A DNA stretch of 64,000 bases from positions 47,992,271-48,056,270 of the forward strand of contig NC_030827.1 in assembly GCF_001704415.2 (NCBI RefSeq), in the 5' to 3' direction. Positions 58,388 through 64,000 of the stretch are shown one piece after another. A program made the position numbers and the translations under genes. Source of the stretch: Capra hircus (Eukaryota; Chordata; Mammalia; Artiodactyla; Bovidae). The stretch's first letter is position 1. Every line of letters begins with the position of its first letter. The notes beneath the pieces are model-generated. The model was given only the letters and a program-made list of their open reading frames with translations. It made no database searches and had not been told where the DNA came from.

Positions 58388-59650
58388 CTCAGTTCAGTTC
58401 AGTTCAGTCGCTCAGTCATGTCTGACTCTTTGCGACCCCATGAATCACAGCACACCAGGCCTCCCTGTCCATCACCAACTCCCAGAGTTCACTCAAACTC
58501 ATGTCCATTGAGTCAGTGATGCCATCTAGTCATCTCATCCTCTGTCGTCCCCTTCTCCTCCTGCCCCCAATTCCTCCCAATATCAGAGTGTTTTCCAATG
58601 AGTCAACTCTTTGCATGAGGTGGCCAAAGTACTGGAGTTTCAGCTTTAGCATCATTCCTTCCAAAGAAATCCCAGGGTTGATCTCCTTCAGAATGGAGTG
58701 GTTGGATCTCCTTGCAGTCCAAGGGACTCTCAAGAGTTTTCTCCAACACCACAGGTTAAAAGCATCAATTCTTCAGCCCTCAGCTTTCTTCACAGCCAAA
58801 CTCTCACATCCATACATAACCACAGGAAAAACCATAGCCTTGACTAGACGGACTTTTGTTGGCAAAGTAATGTCTCTGGTTTTCAATATGCTATCTAGAT
58901 TGGACATAGCTTTTCTTCCAAGGAGTAAGCGTCTTCTAATTTCATGGCTACAGTCACCATCTGCAGTGATTTTGGAGCCCCAAAAAATAAAGTCTGACAC
59001 TGTTTCCACTGTTTCCCCATGTATTTCCCATGAAGTAATGGGACCAGATGCCATGATCTTCTTTTTCTGAATGTTGACTTTTAAGCCAACTTTTTCACTC
59101 TCTTCTTTCACTTTCATCAAGAAGCTTTTTAGTTCCTCTTCACTTTCTGCCATAAGGGTGGTGTCACCTGCATATCTGAGGTTATTGATATTTCTCCTGG
59201 CAATCTTGATTCCAGCTTGTGTTTCTTCCTGTCCAGCATTTCTCATGATGTACTCTGCATATAAGTTAAATAAGCAGGGTGACACTACACAGCCTTGATG
59301 CACTCCTTTTCCTATTTGGAACCAGTCTGTTGTTCCATGTCCAGTTCTGACTGTTGCTTCCTGTGCTGCATATAGGTTTCTCAAGAGGCAGGTCAGGTGA
59401 CCCAGTATTCCCATCTCTTTCAGAATTTTCCACAGTTTATTGTGAGCCACACTGTCAAAGGCTTTGGCATAGTCAATAAAGCAGAAATAGATGTTTTTCT
59501 GGGACTCTCTTGCTGTTTCCATGATCCAGCAGATGTTGCCAATTTGATTTCTGGTTCCTCTGTCTTTTCTAAAACCAGCTTGAACTTCTGGAAGTTCATG
59601 GTTCATGTATTGCTGAAGCCTGGCTTGGAGAATTTTGAACATTACTTTAC
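58388..59650 (-). mobile_element. BovB LINE, 1.26 kb, RT-dead catalytic motif
   Basis: The 3' end is at 58389 ('cagttcagttcagttcagtc') and the truncated 5' end lies at the ILQARLQQ region (about 59645). The sequence tactttac flanks both sides (58380-58387 and 59643-59650). The catalytic YADD codons read YAGD. It splits an ancient repeat. Confidence 0.93.
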
Positions 59651-59774
59651 TTAGTCTGATCCAAATGCTAATCTCATGTAAAACACCTTCATAGACACAT
59701 TCAGAATAATACATTGCCAAATATCTGTGCACTCTTGTGTCCCCATTAAATTGACAAATAACATTAAGCATCAT
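58773..59774 (-). pseudogene. Chimeric 333-residue frame: flank plus BovB RT (YAGD)
   Basis: The longest frame in the window. About 42 N-terminal residues come from flanking ancient-repeat sequence. BovB RT then follows: 'KILQARLQQYMNHELPEVQA', 'YFCFIDYAKAFDSVAHNKLW', 'GVHQGCVVSPCLFNLYAEYI', NLRYAGDTTLM, 'EEELKSFLMKVKEESEKVG' and 'HEIRRRLLLGRKAMSNLD'. It ends at the CGA-to-TGA stop after KKAEG. The first catalytic aspartate of YADD is glycine, so no polymerase activity is expected. The start codon lies outside the element and there is no evidence of expression. Confidence 0.88.
59651..59770 (+). mobile_element. Probable ancient mammalian repeat, second piece
   Basis: Continues the element at 58035: 'gctaatctcatgtaaaacac', 'attgccaaatatctgtgcac' and 'aaattgacaaataacattaa' follow the order expected for its 3' end. 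Confidence 0.5.
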
Positions 59775-60184
59775 AGTTACACAGTAATAAATTTAAAATG
59801 TGTGTATTTTTGCCTTGTAATTACAAAATAATAAGCTTTTTAAAATATAAACACCACAAAATAGAGCAAAGAACTAATTGTGCATAAATCAATTGAGGTA
59901 CAGGATACAGGTAAAAATATACTGTGTATACTGTGACTAATGTAAGTGAGCAAAGGAATTTTTCTAAAGGATACTTGTATTTAACAGGGATTTGAAGCAT
60001 AATTTAGCAGACAATCCTAATGAAAGGGCAAGCACTAGGGTGAGTTCAACACATGCACTAAGAAGCAGCAGGATATAGATGTATCTTCTGGTCCGTAGTC
60101 TGCTATGGTCGTGCTATAGGAAGGATGGATTCATAATTTGTTCCAGGTTTTGAGACTGTTGACATTTCACACATACCTACAGCC
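59771..60184. other. Unique sequence
   Basis: No recognised element. Confidence 0.5.
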
Positions 60185-60275
60185 AAGTCATCTTGATATA
60201 TGGCAGAAAGCAACACAATATTGTAAAGCAATTATCCTGCAATTAAAAATAAATTAATTTTTTTAAAAATAAAGT
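60185..60275 (+). mobile_element. Ruminant L1 3' tail, older copy
   Basis: 'agtcatcttgatatatggca', 'caacacaatattgtaaagca' and 'caattaaaaataaattaa' match the 3' end of the young L1s at 50515 and 51160 with more changes. Confidence 0.85.
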
Positions 60276-60861
60276 ATGCAAACTTGTATTACTCATATAA
60301 TGAGGCTCCTGATAAGGGCAGCTCTCAAGCTGGTTTTAATATGGCTTAAGTGTGTAAGAATGGGAGACTGGTTTGAGGTTTCTATAATGTTTTGCATGTA
60401 GGGCTGTGCTACATTCCCATGCTATGCAAACGGCATGAGTGGTTTGAAACTACCACTTGTGTCAAAGAAAAGAGACTCCAGATCTTCTTCTCAGCTTGTC
60501 CAGATGTGAGACAAAGGGGCAGCTCGAGAGATGAAGCTTAAAAACTCTCAGCAGTCAAATATCAAAAGCATGATTTGATTCCATTGTCTCTGATCAAATT
60601 GTGTATTCCACAATGCTCTCCAAAGAGGTTATGGTTACTGAGATTGTTGCTGATATGTTTCCTTCCCTATACTAGCTAACAACCAGAGATTATGATCTAT
60701 ATTCATTGATTCTGTTAACAAACAATTGGGTGACTACTGCATGCAAGAAAGTGCTCTAGTCTAGGCACTCCAAGTCACTGAACCACGCTCAGAGTCTTAG
60801 TGAATGAAAGGGAACATGAAGGAGGTTGGTGGCTGACAGCAATGCAAAGCACTAGAGCCCC
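60276..60861. other. Unique sequence
   Basis: No gene or recognised repeat. Confidence 0.5.
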
Positions 60862-61034
60862 TGATTGAAGACAGGAGGAGTAGGGGACAACAGAGGATGA
60901 GAAAGTTGGATGGCAACACCTACTTGACAGACATGAGTTTGAGCAAGCCCTGGGAGTTGGTGATGGGGAGGGAAGGCTGGCATGCTTCATCCATGGGGTC
61001 ACAAAGTGTCAGACATGACTGAGCCAGTAAACTG
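60862..61034 (+). mobile_element. BovB LINE 3' fragment, short
   Basis: 'gacaacagaggatgagaaag', 'acatgagtttgagcaagccc' and 'gtcagacatgactgagccag'. Only the last 170 or so bases of BovB. Confidence 0.9.
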
Positions 61035-61249
61035 ATTCTACTGAGAGATCTTGTTGTGATTCCTTAGAAGGGCCCCTTTCTTTGTAAGCATCAATCTCTG
61101 AATATGTTCTGATTTTCTTTTCTGCTTTTAAATATTTTTATTCTGGTTAACTCAGTGTTGGTAAATTTTTGATTCACAGAATGTTATTTCACTGTAGACA
61201 TGGTAAATATAACCATCAATCTTATCAAAACTAGAATGCAATAATTCAA

Positions 61250-62251
61250 TTCAGTTCAGTTCAGTCACTCAGTCGTGTCTGACTCTTTGCAACCCCATGA
61301 ATTGCAGCACGCCGGTCTTCCCTGTCCATCACCAACCCCTGGAGTTCACAAAAACCCACATCCACTGAGTCGGTGACGCCATCCAGGCATCTCATCCTCT
61401 GTCGTCCCCTTCTCTTCCTACCCCCAATCCCTCCCAGCATCAGAGTCTTTCCCAATGAATCAACTCTTCACTTGAGGTGGCCAAAGGACTGGAGTTTCAG
61501 CTTTAGCATCATTCCTTCCAAAGAAATCCCAGGGCTGCTCTCCTTCAGAATGGACTGGTTGGATCTCCTTGCAGTCAAAGGGACTCTCAAGAGTCTTCTC
61601 CAACACCACAGTTCAAAAGCATCAATTCTTCAGCGCTCAGCTTTCTTCACAGTCCAGCTCTCACATCCATACATGACTACTGGAAAAACCATAGCCTTGA
61701 CTAGACGGACCTTTTTTGGCAAAGTAATGTCTCTGCTTTTGAATAAACTATCTAGGTTGATCATAACTTTCCTTCCAAGGAGCAAGCGTCTTTTAATTTC
61801 ATGGCTGCAGTCACCATCTGCAGTGATTTTGGAGCCCCCCCAAAATAAAGTCTGACACTGCTTCCACTGTTTGCTCATCTATTTCCCATGAAATGGTGGA
61901 ACCAGATGCCATGATCTTCATTTTCTGAATGTTGAGCTTTAAGCCAACTTTTTCAATCTCCTCTTTCACTTTCATCAAGAGGCTTTTTAGTTCCTCTTCA
62001 CTTTCTGCCATAAGGGTGGTGTCACCTGCATATCTGAGGTTCTTGATATTTCTCCCAGCAATCTTGATTCCAGCTTGTGCTTCTTCCAGCCCAGCGTTTC
62101 TCATGATGTACTCTACATAGAAGTCAAATAAGCTGGGTGACAATATACAGTCTTGACGTACTCCTTTTCCTCTTTGGACCAGTCTGTTCCATGTCCAGTT
62201 CTAACTGTTACTTCCTGACCTGCATACAGGTTTCTCAAGAGGCAGATCAGG
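61250..62251 (-). mobile_element. BovB LINE, 1 kb, RT-dead catalytic motif
   Basis: The 3' end 'ttcagttcagttcagtcact' is at 61251 and the 5' truncation lies at 'tctcaagaggcagatcagg'. Minus blocks 61811..62143 and 61630..61878 show 'KEEIEKVGLKLNIQKMKIMA', 'SHEIKRRLLLGRKVMINLDS' and the catalytic box as YAGD, the same substitution as the copy at 58388. The KKAER codon is followed by TGA. Confidence 0.93.
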
Positions 62252-62463
62252 TAAAGAAACATTAATCTGATAGTGAAGCTTTTTATTTATTCACATAATG
62301 CTGCTTTATTTATGAGTTTGACCTAACTGGTACTGCTACATAGAGCTCATAGAAGACATTCAATGTACTTTTTTCTATCCTTTTGCTAGGCAAGGCATAT
62401 CATCTACATAAATATTTTCCATACAAGCTTTATGGAATACAGATTTCTTTTACTATGTTACTC

Positions 62464-62499
62464 TGTGTGTGTGTGTGTGTGAGAGTGAGTGTGTGTGAG
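62464..62499. repeat. (GT)n/GAGTGA microsatellite
   Basis: About nine GT units, then GAGAGTGAGTGTGTGTGAG. Confidence 0.88.
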
Positions 62500-63924
62500 T
62501 TGCTTCCAAAATAAACAACCATGCTTTGACTTAATAGGTTGTAGATAAGACCCAGTAACTGAAAACAACAATAAACTCAGATTTAGAACATAAAGGTATG
62601 ATTTTGAGTTGGCACTTACTGGCTGTTTTTACTAAGATAAATCAGTTAATAAAACAAAGCTAGAAAGTAAGATCTCTTCTGCATGATACCATTTTTCTTT
62701 CTTAGAGGCCATTGCCTTCATGTACAGAGTGAGAGATTTAGCTTAGCAGACCTTTAAGACAGCATCCAGATGTAGAGCTTAAAATTCTATAAATCATTTG
62801 GACAACATGTTGGAGGGACCTAAGATTTATTTAAGATAGGGAATCATTGATTTGTTCTTTCTTGTTTGTTTTTTGTTACTTGGGACAGGCAATTACTAAC
62901 CAGTGTTAGAATTTAGAAATAGTGTATAACATAAATTTTGTATAATAATTTATCATTCTTGAATTAACACTATTGGTTAAAAATTATTGAATTTTTCAAT
63001 TATATTTGGAAACTGAAATATTGAATATCTCTCAGTATAGATGGAAATAATCTTCCATAATACCACATGCTTTAAATTTTAAACTATGCAATACCCAGCA
63101 TATTTCAGTAACAGGAATATGCTTAATTTTCAGTCTTTGATAGTGTAAAATTTATACCAAATTTATCAGCTATATGATTTTTCATTTGTAAAATGTTGTC
63201 ATATGGTAAAAAAATCTGTTAAAATCACAGTCCAGTAAAAGTAACTTCTTTTTTTTAAATTAATGGTATATTGCTTGTTAATTAATTAGTATCATCAGTG
63301 AATATTATATACTATATGGCATATATAGTACATACTATATAGCCTGTTGTGTTAGCTGGGTACCTAGGTTAACTTTGTCGGACTTTCAAACAAATTGGAC
63401 ATATGAATGTGCTCTCAGAACTAATCTTGTTCAGATGTAGGGGACTCACTGTATGCTGGAAGTTACTTTAGAATGTTCATTTCAGAGCTACCCCCTACCT
63501 AAAGGGACAAATGCTATGTATTTATACGACTACTATAATCAGTCATTTGTTGAAGGCTGCTCTCTGGGAATGCATTTTTTCCTGGTGCTTCCAGTCTAAC
63601 TTTGGGTGGCCAAGCAGGCTGCTGCAAGTAGAGAAAGCTTCAGGGCAGGAGTACAGATGTTTGCAATTGTATGTCACTACAGCAGGCACTGAAGCACTGC
63701 AAATGAAGAAATACAGTTGGGGGATTGTTAACACCTGGAATAAAGAAATGTATATATAGAGAAAGGGGTACTTATGTTGAAAATATACACTGTTAATGTA
63801 GGGTTATTTCACATTATTGATAAATACAAATGTGACAATAAAGAATTAATATATCTGTTTGTTATATAATAGATAAATGTTAAAGACCCACATATTTTAA
63901 ATAAAAAATATCTGTGTGTGTTTG
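62500..63924. other. Unique AT-rich sequence, no gene seen
   Basis: 1.4 kb without a recognised repeat. The plus frame 63511..63759 has no family features. Confidence 0.5.
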
Positions 63925-64000
63925 TGTTAGTTGCTGAGTTGTTTCTGACTCTTTATGACCTCTTGGATTGTAGCCCACCAGGTTCCTCTGTCCATGGAAT
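63925..64000 (-). mobile_element. Bov-tA SINE, cut by the window edge
   Basis: 'gttagttgctgagttgtttc', 'gtagcccaccaggttcctct' and 'gtccatggaat' are the 3' body in minus orientation. The head lies beyond the window. Confidence 0.85.

Noticed and set aside
1..64000. CRISPR array, operon, phage or plasmid features
   Set aside because: The spaced repeats are eukaryotic SINE/LINE copies and microsatellites. There are no bacterial-type genes or signals.

Overview
This window looks like a gene desert from a ruminant nuclear genome, most likely a bovid. The evidence is its repeat content. It holds many copies of the BovB (RTE-clade) LINE, tRNA-derived Bov-tA SINEs, Bov-A2 SINEs built from BovB 3' ends, and ruminant L1 3' ends that share one tail sequence. 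Older mammalian L1 remnants lie in an AT-rich background. I found no host protein-coding gene, no RNA gene of the host, no CRISPR array and no bacterial-type system. Every longer open frame I recognise is a decayed piece of a retrotransposon. I cannot separate cattle, sheep, goat or related species from sequence alone.

Layout. 0-4 kb: an old L1 3' end split by two BovB copies. 4.3-10.5 kb: a three-level nest of BovB elements with readable target-site duplications (TSDs). 11.6-15.1 kb: a full-length BovB whose 5' end abuts a 104-bp inverted duplication of its own flank. 16.1-17.8 kb: an old BovB carrying a poly(A)-only insertion with a 14-bp TSD. 18-24 kb: mostly unique sequence, with a 340-bp inverted duplication at 22.1-23.1 kb. 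24.2-26.7 kb: scrambled BovB and SINE pieces. 27-31 kb: unique sequence with a few SINEs. 31.2-34.1 kb: a long BovB carrying two SINEs. 35-44 kb: BovB, L1 and unique sequence. 44.2-48.9 kb: two head-to-head BovB elements, one with a further nested copy. 48.9-51.3 kb: an old L1 with SINEs, young L1 tails and a 71-bp inverted templated insertion. 51.7-64 kb: unique sequence with four more BovB loci.

By my boundaries BovB makes up about 30 kb, close to half the window. The elements do not work together as a system. They are dead or nearly dead parasites, and what can be read is their order of arrival and the scars they left. The most interesting signals are three independent inverted duplications, each touching a retroelement junction, which look like polymerase template-switch or foldback events. 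I did not find an undescribed functional system.
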